The position numbers and the translations under genes were made by a program. Positions 28,202 to 35,763 of a stretch of DNA of 64,000 nucleotides are shown one piece after another (within the stretch, counting starts at the first letter, position 1; each line of letters starts with the position of its first letter). This DNA comes from Calditrichota bacterium. GTDB lineage: Bacteria; CLD3. The stretch covers positions 1 to 64,000 of the forward strand of contig QQUF01000049.1 in assembly GCA_008501735.1 (NCBI GenBank), read 5' to 3'. The notes below the pieces were generated by a model that searched no databases, had not been told where the DNA came from, and worked only from the letters and a program-made list of their open reading frames with translations.

Positions 28202-29149
28202 TTGTTAGTTAGAATTTTTAGCTTAGTGCTTCTCGTGGCATTTTTACTTCCTTCAAATACTAACGCCCAAATTATCCCTAATTCGCTCGTCTCTTTTAAC
28301 CTCCCAAACAGTCACGTAATTCTCGTTGACAAAACCCACAAAGAACTAAAAATTTACAAGTTTGAGAAAGAATGGTCTTTGGTGAAAACTTATGAATGCA
28401 CAACAGGCAAAAGAGCTGGCAATAAAACACGTGAAGGTGATTTGAGAACTCCAAGAGGAGTTTACTTCCCAACAAAATTTTTCAATGCAAAATATTTGGC
28501 GGAAATTTATGGAGCTGGGGCTTTAGCTTTGAATTATCCGAATCAGTTGGATAAAGTCCAAGGAAAAAATGGAACAGGGATTTGGATTCACGGAACTGAC
28601 AAAGAATTACCTGAACCAACAAGAGGTTGCGTTTCCGTTAGTAACAAAGATTGGCTTGAAATTTCTAATTACATTAAAATAGGCGAAACTCCAGTAATTA
28701 TCGAAAAAACAATCGACTACTCTTCCAAAGACGCTGTCAAAAAAACTGAGAAAGAAGCCCTCATATTTTTGGAAAATTGGAGACAATCTTGGGAGGAAAA
28801 AGACCTAAGCAGATTTTTTGCAAACTATTCTTCGGAATTTGAAGTTAGAGGGCAACACATTGTAGCTTGGAAAAAAAGACACCAACTCGCAAAAATGATG
28901 CACAAAAAAGTTTCAATCAAAATTGAAGACTCAAAAATTTTAGAAGCAGATGATATTTTTTATGTGGTAGCAGAAGCAACTTACAATTCCTCACTCGAAA
29001 ATTTTGTGGCAGAAATTGAACTTTTCCTCGAAAAAGACAACGATGGCAGTTTCAAAATTCTTACTGAAAATTTTCTCTCGAAAAAGTCAATCCCCAAGCT
29101 CGCTTTGGACAAAAAAGCAAAAACTCTTCACGCTTCTTTCACTCGGTAA
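28202..29149 (+). CDS. L,D-transpeptidase (YkuD) with C-terminal NTF2/Cds6-like domain
   Basis: A TTG start 11 bases after AAGGG, then a signal peptide ending near residue 22. Residues 37-170 form an L,D-transpeptidase domain with His130 in GIWIHGTD and catalytic Cys143 in RGCVSV. Such enzymes make 3-3 crosslinks or attach proteins to peptidoglycan. It is closest in layout to the YafK/Cds6-like subgroup. Residues 180-300 (FLENWRQSWEEKDLSRFF) form an NTF2/SnoaL-like domain like the C-terminal domain of Cds6. The neighbouring membrane protein carries the same domain. A hairpin terminator follows the gene. Confidence 0.88.
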   Translation: MLVRIFSLVLLVAFLLPSNTNAQIIPNSLVSFNLPNSHVILVDKTHKELKIYKFEKEWSLVKTYECTTGKRAGNKTREGDLRTPRGVYFPTKFFNAKYLAEIYGAGALALNYPNQLDKVQGKNGTGIWIHGTDKELPEPTRGCVSVSNKDWLEISNYIKIGETPVIIEKTIDYSSKDAVKKTEKEALIFLENWRQSWEEKDLSRFFANYSSEFEVRGQHIVAWKKRHQLAKMMHKKVSIKIEDSKILEADDIFYVVAEATYNSSLENFVAEIELFLEKDNDGSFKILTENFLSKKSIPKLALDKKAKTLHASFTR

Positions 29150-29170
29150 AAAAATTTTTTATATTTTATA

Positions 29171-29204
29171 TTAGATTTTCACTTGGGCGTAAAAATCTAA
29201 TTTT
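29171..29204 (+). terminator. Terminator after the L,D-transpeptidase gene
   Basis: Arms TTAGATTTT and AAAAATCTAA with an 11-base loop are followed by TTTT. It is AT-rich, so the stem is weak. Confidence 0.5.
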
Positions 29205-29240
29205 AAAATTCCCATTCATTTTTTTAGTAGGCTAAGAATA

Positions 29241-30038
29241 ATGGACGAACAAGAAAGCAAAAGAATCCTTGAGGAATCCCTCAAAAACTTTGGTAAACCA
29301 AAAGAAGTTGAATCTAACACCGAAGAAGGATTAGAAGAACAAAGCGAAGAACTTCTTGAATCTGAAACTCAAACAGAAAAGATTGAAATAGAAGAAGTTG
29401 AATACGAACATTTGACTAACAAAAAACCACTTTTCATTGGAATTGGTTTTGTATTCGTAGTTTTGGTAGGAGTTGCAATTGCAATTTTTCACTACGGTTT
29501 CTCAGATGAAGGTCTTCCAAATTCACGTGATATTGCTGCCAAACACATTGATAAAATGATGACTCCTCAAAACAACACAAATGAAATTCAGAAAGAGATA
29601 ATCTCTGAAAAGATGCTATCTCAAGAAAATTCTCAATCAAATTCAATTACAAAAAAAGAAACTGAACCCAAGACAAAAGCAATTTCAACAAAAGATTCTT
29701 ATACAGAAGAAATCATTTCACTAATGGAAATTTGGGAAAGCAGCTGGGAAAACAGCAATTTTGATAAATTTATAAATCTTTACTCAAGGGATTTTAATTC
29801 TGACGGAATGAATTATGAGTCTTGGAGTAAAAAGAAATCTCGTTCTTTAAGAAATAAAGGAATTCAAGTTGGTGTTTCTGATTTAAAAATTATCAAGCAA
29901 GGCAACATTTTAATTGTAACTTTCATTCAAAATTACAAATCAAAAACAATTTCTGACATTGGTAAAAAGACAATGAAATTCAAACAAGAGAACGGCTCTT
30001 ACAAAATTTTCTCAGAAAAATGGAAAAAGATTGGATAA
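29241..30038 (+). CDS. Single-span membrane protein with Cds6-like C-terminal domain
   Basis: 265 residues: an acidic Glu-rich cytoplasmic N-terminus (residues 1-70), one transmembrane span (LFIGIGFVFVVLVGVAIAIF), a Ser/Thr/Lys linker, and a periplasmic domain (about 155-265) beginning SLMEIWESSWENSNFDKFIN. That domain aligns by eye with the L,D-transpeptidase C-terminal domain (ENWRQSWEEKDLSRFFANYS, then a second block with YxSW/IVAW and KKKSRSLR/KKRHQLAK), so the two genes share a module. It is probably a partner or regulator in the same envelope process. The methyltransferase gene follows three bases later. Confidence 0.72.
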   Translation: MDEQESKRILEESLKNFGKPKEVESNTEEGLEEQSEELLESETQTEKIEIEEVEYEHLTNKKPLFIGIGFVFVVLVGVAIAIFHYGFSDEGLPNSRDIAAKHIDKMMTPQNNTNEIQKEIISEKMLSQENSQSNSITKKETEPKTKAISTKDSYTEEIISLMEIWESSWENSNFDKFINLYSRDFNSDGMNYESWSKKKSRSLRNKGIQVGVSDLKIIKQGNILIVTFIQNYKSKTISDIGKKTMKFKQENGSYKIFSEKWKKIG

Positions 30039-30041
30039 AAA

Positions 30042-30776
30042 ATGCAGTGGTACGAAAAGTGGTTTAACGATTATTACTTAAAAGTTTACCAACACAGAAA
30101 TAACGAAGATGCCGAAAGAGCAATTAATTTTCTTAAAGAATTTTTACCAAAAGGGAATTCTGACTTTAAAATCTTCGACCTTTGTTGCGGAAGCGGAAGA
30201 CACAGTATCCAACTTGCAAAACTCGGATTCTCAGTAACAGGAATTGACCTTTCACAAGCACTTCTTGACGAAGCGGTAAGACAAGCAGAAGCAGAAAATG
30301 TAAAAGTTGGTTTTCAAAAATTCGACGCAAGGGAAATTCCTTTTGAAAATAAATTCGACTTTGGAATTAACCTCTTTACAAGTTTCGGTTATTTCGATAA
30401 CTCCGATGAAGACCTTCGCCAACTCAAAGCCTTTCACAAAGCACTAAAGCCAAATGCAACTTTTGTAATTGATTTCATAAATCACGGTTATTTACGCAAG
30501 TCGCTTGTTTTGCAAGACACAAAAATTATCAATGAAATGAAAGTCATTCAGAAGCGTAAAATCCAAAACAACCGAATTGTCAAAAATATCATCATTCAAC
30601 AAGACGGAGAAGAACACGAATTTCAGGAATCTGTACGGCTTTATACTTTACAAGAGTTACTTGATTTGTGCGATGAGGCGAATTTTAAAGGTGATTTTGT
30701 CTTTGGGGATTTCGATAAAAGCGACTATGTTTTGGAAAAATCAAAACGAATGATTGTGGTGGGAAAAAAAGTTTAG
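30042..30776 (+). CDS. Class I SAM-dependent methyltransferase
   Basis: 244 residues with the Rossmann SAM motif IFDLCCGSGRHSIQLAKLG, an acidic end of strand 2 (VTGIDLS), and DFGINLFTSFGYF at motif IV, as in the Methyltransf_25/11 group. No membrane or signal sequence. It follows the membrane protein by three bases, so the two are in one operon. Its 3' end overlaps the convergent gene by four bases. The substrate cannot be told; small-molecule methylation is the usual guess for this subgroup. Confidence 0.85.
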   Translation: MQWYEKWFNDYYLKVYQHRNNEDAERAINFLKEFLPKGNSDFKIFDLCCGSGRHSIQLAKLGFSVTGIDLSQALLDEAVRQAEAENVKVGFQKFDAREIPFENKFDFGINLFTSFGYFDNSDEDLRQLKAFHKALKPNATFVIDFINHGYLRKSLVLQDTKIINEMKVIQKRKIQNNRIVKNIIIQQDGEEHEFQESVRLYTLQELLDLCDEANFKGDFVFGDFDKSDYVLEKSKRMIVVGKKV

Positions 30777-31255
30777 TTCTCAAATATCTCTTGTGTAACC
30801 TCTCCTTCGTCGTCAGTTACAACTACAACGTACTTTTCTTGAGATTCTTCAAATATCAATTCAAAGTTCCAAATTCCTCCTCGTTTTTGCAAAGTTGCAA
30901 CTTCATTGTTCACTAAAACTTTGCGAACATTTACATCGTCTGCCGCAACTCCGATGCAACGAACTCCACCACCATCTATTTTCTGAAACAAAAAACTGCT
31001 AATCGTTGGCTTTTCATTGTTTTCACGTGGTTTGCTTTGAGGTTGCTCCAAAAATGAAGTCGAACTTTCAGGCTCTTTGAAAAACTCTTGCTTCTGAGTA
31101 TCCTTAAAAAGTTGCAAAAGCCAAACAACAATTACGACACTCAAAATAAACCAAGCAATACTAATCGTTGACTTTATCACTTTGCCTTTAAATGAAGTAT
31201 CTTCTTCTTTTTCCTTGTTAAAAGCATTCATAAGATTGTGTTTGTAACCTTTCAA
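30773..31255 (-). CDS. Small single-span membrane protein after batD
   Basis: 160 residues with one transmembrane segment (ISIAWFILSVVIVVWLLQLF), then a polar linker and a C-terminal beta-rich domain with RCIGVAADDVNVRKVLVNNE, reminiscent of short Ig-like domains. A TTG start in the stop overlap of batD, with a GGAG site inside batD, suggests translational coupling. An ATG eight codons in is less well placed. I do not recognise the family. The neighbourhood suggests a helper of the BatD protein. Confidence 0.6.
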   Translation of the reverse strand: MKGYKHNLMNAFNKEKEEDTSFKGKVIKSTISIAWFILSVVIVVWLLQLFKDTQKQEFFKEPESSTSFLEQPQSKPRENNEKPTISSFLFQKIDGGGVRCIGVAADDVNVRKVLVNNEVATLQKRGGIWNFELIFEESQEKYVVVVTDDEGEVTQEIFEN

Positions 31256-33036
31256 ATTGTTTTCTCCGTTTGAGTAATTAATTCGACAACTTTGTTAAGC
31301 AAATTTTCTTTTTCAGAGTGCTTATCACTTCCTGGTGCAAATCTTGCAAAATTACAAGTATTTAAAGTTTCTTCAAGTTGTAAAATCAATTCGGATTCTA
31401 TTTTTTTAGCTTCAAGTTTTTCTTTTAACTGTTCCCAAACAACACCTTTTTCAGAAACACCAACTTTTAAAGCGAAGTACTCAAGTGTTGCTCTGTGAAG
31501 TTCAACGTAAAATTCAAGCGGTTCACCAGAGTCCAAAAGTGATTCTGCTTTTTTCAATTTTTTGAGAGCAACAGAGCCTGCTTTCTTAACTCGGATTTGG
31601 TCTTTGTTAGCTTCATTTCTGTGTTGAACTTGAACAAAAATGTAAGCAATTCCGATTAACAAAACAGGAATAATGTTTAAAAACCAAAAGTTTGAAGGAA
31701 GTTTTCCACCGTCTGAAATCGTAATTCCTGATTGAATAAAACGAATGTCAGTTCCTTGCGAGACAACATTTTGTTTGCCAACAGGAACTGAAGAGCCAAA
31801 ACCTTCACTCACATCTCCTGAAACGCTGATTTTCAAATCCCCTGTTTCCGAAGTAAAATACTTTTCTTCTTGCGGGTCAAAGTAAGAAAACTTAATTGAA
31901 GGAATTACAATTTCTCCACCTCTTCTCGGAACGAGAATGTAATGAGCTTCTTTGTTACCAAAAATCTTTTGTGAATTTTTGCGAATGTCGTCCTTAGTTT
32001 CTGGGTCGTAAACTTCAACTCCTGCGGGAATGTTGACTTTCGGAAGTTCCATAGTCTTGAGGTTTCCGCTTCCTTCAACTCGCAAATTCAAACTTACAGC
32101 GTCGCCAACATTTGCAGAATTTGCAGAAAGGTTTGCAGAAAATTTGAACTTACCAACCGCTCCTGAAAAGCCAACAGGTTTTCCTTTTGTTGGCAAAGGT
32201 TTAATTTTCAAATTCAAAGTATTTGAAGGGACAATTCTTCTTTCAGTTCTGTTAAAACCTCCAAAAAAATCATCATCAAAAAGACTTCTTCGTCTGCTTC
32301 GAGTTCTTTTTGAAGGAACTTGAACGTCGCAAGTTACTTTTACAGGTTCAATTCTCAAGTCATCAGCTTTGTTTGGAAAAAGTGCAACTGTCCGAATATC
32401 TGCTGTTGTGAATTTTTTACCCTTAATGTTTATACTTTTTGTCGTAAGCCTTTGAGGTTGGTCTAAAATCTCAGAGGTTACTCCAAGGTAATCGGGAATC
32501 GAAATGTTTGGAATGTTTGTAATCCCAAGGAGTGTGAAAATTTTGTAATGAATTGTGATTTGTTCATTGACGTAGTATTCTTTTTTCTCAGTTTCCGCCT
32601 TTACAAAAAGATTTTTCGTTGGGTCAACTTCGCCTGTGGAAGCCTTTGTTACCAAAAGTTCAAGAGGTTGAGTTCTGTAACTTCGTCCTTCAAAATTCAA
32701 ATGGATTGTTGGGATTTTGTATTTTCCTTCTTTCTTAGCAAGGTAAACAAGTTGATAAGTTTTTGTAACTGACCTTTGAGTTTTCCCATTCACAAAACTA
32801 AAACTACTTGACTCAGGTTCGGAGGAACCAACAAGTTCTGCAAAATGGTTTAGATTAGGCAAAGTCGGAATAGGCATTTCAGAATTAGTTGAACCATTAA
32901 TTTGCAATTCAACTTCAAAAATAAACTGCTCACCGGCACTAACTCTGTAGGAGTCAAGAGTTGCTTGAATGCTAAACTCTGCTCCAAAAGCAAAATTTGC
33001 AAAAACCAAAAATAAAATTGTTACTAAAGTTCTCAT
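31252..33036 (-). CDS. batD: BatD family protein
   Basis: A large membrane-anchored periplasmic protein of the Bat aerotolerance set. It has a signal peptide (MRTLVTILFLVFANFAFG), several Ig-like beta-domains (FSIQATLDSYRVSAGEQFIF at the start, NLSANSANVGDAVSLNLRVE near residue 300), one C-terminal transmembrane helix (FWFLNIIPVLLIGIAYIFV) and a cytoplasmic helical tail. Bat operons usually include BatA/B and an AAA MoxR; none is adjacent here. The role of Bat proteins is unresolved, with oxygen tolerance and T9SS-related effects suggested. The next gene overlaps its stop. Confidence 0.85.
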   Translation of the reverse strand: MRTLVTILFLVFANFAFGAEFSIQATLDSYRVSAGEQFIFEVELQINGSTNSEMPIPTLPNLNHFAELVGSSEPESSSFSFVNGKTQRSVTKTYQLVYLAKKEGKYKIPTIHLNFEGRSYRTQPLELLVTKASTGEVDPTKNLFVKAETEKKEYYVNEQITIHYKIFTLLGITNIPNISIPDYLGVTSEILDQPQRLTTKSINIKGKKFTTADIRTVALFPNKADDLRIEPVKVTCDVQVPSKRTRSRRRSLFDDDFFGGFNRTERRIVPSNTLNLKIKPLPTKGKPVGFSGAVGKFKFSANLSANSANVGDAVSLNLRVEGSGNLKTMELPKVNIPAGVEVYDPETKDDIRKNSQKIFGNKEAHYILVPRRGGEIVIPSIKFSYFDPQEEKYFTSETGDLKISVSGDVSEGFGSSVPVGKQNVVSQGTDIRFIQSGITISDGGKLPSNFWFLNIIPVLLIGIAYIFVQVQHRNEANKDQIRVKKAGSVALKKLKKAESLLDSGEPLEFYVELHRATLEYFALKVGVSEKGVVWEQLKEKLEAKKIESELILQLEETLNTCNFARFAPGSDKHSEKENLLNKVVELITQTEKTI

Positions 33037-33106
33037 TTTCTAATGATTAATGACTAATAATTAATGATTAATAAAATTAGGTGGTAAACTTAATATTTTT
33101 ACTACC

Positions 33107-33172
33107 AAACCCAAAATCTAATTCAAAGATTTTGGGTTTACCTATCTTATGGCTCAAAGCCATCTGATAGGT
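33107..33172. repeat. Double palindrome between batD and aroQ
   Basis: A perfect 13-bp hairpin (AAACCCAAAATCT / AGATTTTGGGTTT, 7-base loop) is followed by a second imperfect palindrome ACCTATC...TGGCTCAAAGCCA...GATAGGT. The second resembles an element at 60360. The T-run lies on the + side although both neighbours are minus-strand genes. Confidence 0.6.
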
Positions 33173-33198
33173 CTCTTTTTTTCAAAATTTTTATTTTT

Positions 33199-33627
33199 TT
33201 ATGAACTTTCTCTCAAAAAAAACTCTACTGCAAGAAAGTAAGAAAATTTCCCAAAGCCTGAAATTACACCTTTTGAAACTCCTGCTGTCAAAGAAAGTTG
33301 CCTAAAACTTTCTTCTCGCTTAAACAAATTTGACAAGTGAACTTCAACAACAGGAACCGAAACCGAAGAAATTGCATCACGAATCGCAACAGAAGTATGA
33401 GTGTAAGCAGCAGGATTTAAGACAATTCCATCATTTTCACCTTCCGAATTCTGAATCCAAGTAATCAAATCACCTTCAGAGTTCGACTGAATAAAAGTAA
33501 AATCAACTTCGGGATAAGTGTCTTCCAAAGAAAAATTTATGTCAACAAGAGAATCCTCTCCATAAATTTCGGTTTCGCGTTCACCAAGCAAATTCAAGTT
33601 TGGTCCATTCAAGACTAAAATTTTCAT
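33199..33627 (-). CDS. aroQ: Type II 3-dehydroquinate dehydratase
   Basis: Shikimate pathway enzyme that dehydrates 3-dehydroquinate to 3-dehydroshikimate. The motifs LVLNGPNLNLLGERETEIYG, NPAAYTHTSVAIRDAI and VEVHLSNLFKREESFR hold the expected catalytic Tyr and His. The length of 142 is normal. Its ATG directly abuts the TAG stop of the PhnP-like gene with no spacer, so the pair is cotranscribed. Confidence 0.96.
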   Translation of the reverse strand: MKILVLNGPNLNLLGERETEIYGEDSLVDINFSLEDTYPEVDFTFIQSNSEGDLITWIQNSEGENDGIVLNPAAYTHTSVAIRDAISSVSVPVVEVHLSNLFKREESFRQLSLTAGVSKGVISGFGKFSYFLAVEFFLRESS

Positions 33628-34395
33628 CTAAACCTCAACAGTTAAGCCATCAAAAGCCATTTCAAAATTTTCAGGCGTATTTTTGTTAAATTCTTCGTAT
33701 TCAAACATATGAGTTGTGTGAGTTACTAAAGTTCTTTTCGGTTTTAATTCTTCAACAAGTTGCAATCCTTCGTCCAAGCAAATATGAGTGGAGTGAGGTT
33801 TTTCACGCAAAATCCCAAGAATTAGTAAGTCCAAGTTTTTTAATTTATTTTTTGACTCTTCCGAAATCTTGTTAAAGTCCGTAACGTAAGCAAAATTTCC
33901 AATTCTGTAAGCAAAAACTTCCATAATTCCGTGCATAATCGGAATTGCCTCAACTTCAATTCTTTCTAAAATTTTAAATTTTCCTTCTTCAATAAAATTC
34001 AAATTCACTTGTGGAACTCCACCACCTCTTTGCAAAGGTTTCAAAATGTAATGGAAAGTTTTCATTATCGAATCCAAAGTGAATTTGTTTCCATACACAG
34101 GAATTGATTTTTTGTGTGTAAAATTGAAAGCTCTAATTTCGTCAAGCCCAAGAATATGGTCTGCGTGAGGATGAGTGTAAAAAATTGCGTCCAAATTTGT
34201 AATTTCACTACTCAAACATTGTTGTCTAAAGTCAGTCGAAGTATCAATTACAATATTTTCCCCTTCGTCAGTTGTAACCAAAATTGAAGCTCTGAGTCTT
34301 TTATTTTTCGGGTTTGCCGACGTACAGACTTTACATTTACAAGTAATTATCGGAACTCCTGTTGAGTTTCCTGTTCCTAAAAAAGTAATTTTCAA
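33628..34395 (-). CDS. PhnP-like metallo-beta-lactamase-fold hydrolase
   Basis: A binuclear-metal phosphodiesterase-type protein. The N-terminus FLGTGNSTGVPIITCKCKVC and the metal-binding THPHADHILGLDEIRAF, plus a downstream VTHTTHMFEYE, match the PhnP/MBL group, including the Cys cluster near the start that binds structural zinc in PhnP. I place the start at TTG 34395 (MKITFLGTG), six bases after AAAGGA, rather than the upstream GTG in the track. PhnP acts on a cyclic phosphate in the C-P lyase pathway, but no phn genes are near, so the substrate is open. It abuts aroQ. Confidence 0.85.
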   Translation of the reverse strand: MKITFLGTGNSTGVPIITCKCKVCTSANPKNKRLRASILVTTDEGENIVIDTSTDFRQQCLSSEITNLDAIFYTHPHADHILGLDEIRAFNFTHKKSIPVYGNKFTLDSIMKTFHYILKPLQRGGGVPQVNLNFIEEGKFKILERIEVEAIPIMHGIMEVFAYRIGNFAYVTDFNKISEESKNKLKNLDLLILGILREKPHSTHICLDEGLQLVEELKPKRTLVTHTTHMFEYEEFNKNTPENFEMAFDGLTVEV

Positions 34396-34460
34396 AATCA
34401 TTCCTTTGCTTTTTTTTAGCACACTAAAAATACAAATTTTCTTCCTTTAGTAAAAGAGGC

Positions 34461-34490
34461 TTGAGAATTAATTTTAATTTTTTAGTTTTA
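34461..34490 (+). promoter_or_regulatory. Candidate promoter of the aquaporin gene
   Basis: TTG, 19 bases, then TAGTTTTA, one mismatch from TAnnTTTG, about 54 bp upstream of the ATG. Confidence 0.35.
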
Positions 34491-34543
34491 GGCTTTCTCG
34501 TAAAATCTATTTCAAAATAAATTTCTAAAAATTGGCAAAAGAA

Positions 34544-35221
34544 ATGAAAAAATATTTAGCAGAAGTACTTGGAACTTTCGGACTTGTTTTTGCAGGAACA
34601 GGAGCGATTGTTATCAATGATTTTTCACAAGGAGCAATAACTCACGTCGGAATCGCTTTAACTTTCGGACTAATTGTTATGGCAATGATTTATTCAGTTG
34701 GCGACATTTCAGGAGCTCATTTGAATCCTGCCGTAACTATCGGTTTTTGGGTTGCAAAGCGTTTTCCGGCAAAAGAAATCTTTCCTTACATTTTGAGCCA
34801 ATTAATCGGTGCTTTCCTTGCAAGCGGACTTTTGTGGTTTGTTTTTCCTGAACACCCAAATCTCGGAGCAACTTTACCCGCTTTGACTCTGGCTCAAGTT
34901 TTTGTCTTTGAATTAATTCTAACTTTCTTTTTGATGTTCGTAATCATCAATGTTTCGACTGGAGCAAAGGAAAAAGGTTTAATGGCTGGAGTTGCAATTG
35001 GTGCAACAGTTGCTCTTGAAGCACTTTTTGCCGGACCTGTTACAGGTGCTTCGATGAATCCTGCTCGCTCAATTGCACCTGCTCTTGTTAGTGGAAACTT
35101 GACAGGGCTTTGGGTTTACATTGTTGCTCCAATAATTGGTGCTTACTTAGCAATTCTCGGTTGTAAAGGAGTCCAAGAAGAATGCTGTTGCTGTACTGAA
35201 AACGAAGCACTTTGCGAGTAA
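34544..35221 (+). CDS. Aquaporin/MIP family channel with cysteine-rich tail
   Basis: A six-span channel with both NPA half-helices (HLNPAVTIGFW and SMNPARSIAPAL). The overall sequence (MKKYLAEVLGTFGLVFAGTG) resembles the plant NIP-like or AqpZ-like bacterial aquaporins. The ar/R Arg follows the second NPA. The C-terminus is odd: VQEECCCCTENEALCE, with four adjacent cysteines and a fifth near the end, which could bind a metal or metalloid. The start at this ATG is favoured over the upstream TTG by family convention, but no clear RBS is seen. DUF6483 follows three bases after the stop. Confidence 0.9.
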   Translation: MKKYLAEVLGTFGLVFAGTGAIVINDFSQGAITHVGIALTFGLIVMAMIYSVGDISGAHLNPAVTIGFWVAKRFPAKEIFPYILSQLIGAFLASGLLWFVFPEHPNLGATLPALTLAQVFVFELILTFFLMFVIINVSTGAKEKGLMAGVAIGATVALEALFAGPVTGASMNPARSIAPALVSGNLTGLWVYIVAPIIGAYLAILGCKGVQEECCCCTENEALCE

Positions 35222-35224
35222 GTT

Positions 35225-35683
35225 TTGTTACAAAAAGATTTTTTGATGAGAATTTTTGAGCAATTCTCAAAATTAATTACTCAAGCCATCTTGAAAAAAG
35301 AACAAGGATTTTTTGAAGATGCAAAAGTCGACTTACAAACTGCTTGTGAAAAAGTATTCGGTTTAGATTTTAATTTTTTAAAATCCCAAACCCCAACCGA
35401 TTTACTAAACTTACTTAAGATTGGCGAAACAGAATACGAGAAATTCTTGCTTCTCGCTGAACTTTTCAAAGAAGAAGGTGAAATTTTAGAAAAACAAGGC
35501 TTCGAATCTTACTTAAGTTTTGAGAAATCATTTTATCTTTTCGTCGAAGGCTTCCAAACACAAGACTCAGAATTGAAAGCTGAATTCTTGCCAAAATTAC
35601 AGAGTGTGATTTCTAAACTGAGAAAATACCAATTACCACTACAAATCGAGCAAAAGATTTTACTTTTTGATAGTGTCAAATGA
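35225..35683 (+). CDS. DUF6483-like small helical protein
   Basis: 152 mostly helical residues. The opening QKDFLMRIFEQFSKLITQAI resembles the DUF6483 family, whose members begin with a similar basic/hydrophobic helix, which supports the TTG start. The rest (QGFFEDAKVDLQTACEKVFG) is helical, TPR-like in rhythm. No signal peptide. Three bases separate it from the aquaporin gene, and its stop lies inside a hairpin that ends the operon. Function unknown, and the family call is tentative. Confidence 0.6.
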   Translation: MLQKDFLMRIFEQFSKLITQAILKKEQGFFEDAKVDLQTACEKVFGLDFNFLKSQTPTDLLNLLKIGETEYEKFLLLAELFKEEGEILEKQGFESYLSFEKSFYLFVEGFQTQDSELKAEFLPKLQSVISKLRKYQLPLQIEQKILLFDSVK

Positions 35684-35691
35684 TACTATCA
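35668..35691 (+). terminator. Hairpin ending the aquaporin operon
   Basis: TGATAGTGTC and GATACTATCA form a 10-bp stem with one G-T pair and a four-base loop. The TGA stop lies in the loop region. The T-run after it is short. Confidence 0.45.
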
Positions 35692-35708
35692 CTTTTCCAA
35701 AATAAAAA

Positions 35709-35738
35709 TTCCCGAACCACACAAAAGTGATTCGGGAA
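35709..35738 (-). terminator. Terminator of the giant secreted protein gene
   Basis: TTCCCGAATCAC and GTGGTTCGGGAA form a near-perfect 12-bp stem on the minus strand, followed by TTTTTATTTT. Confidence 0.8.
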
Positions 35739-35763
35739 GTCATCGTACTTCTTAAGGGAAATG

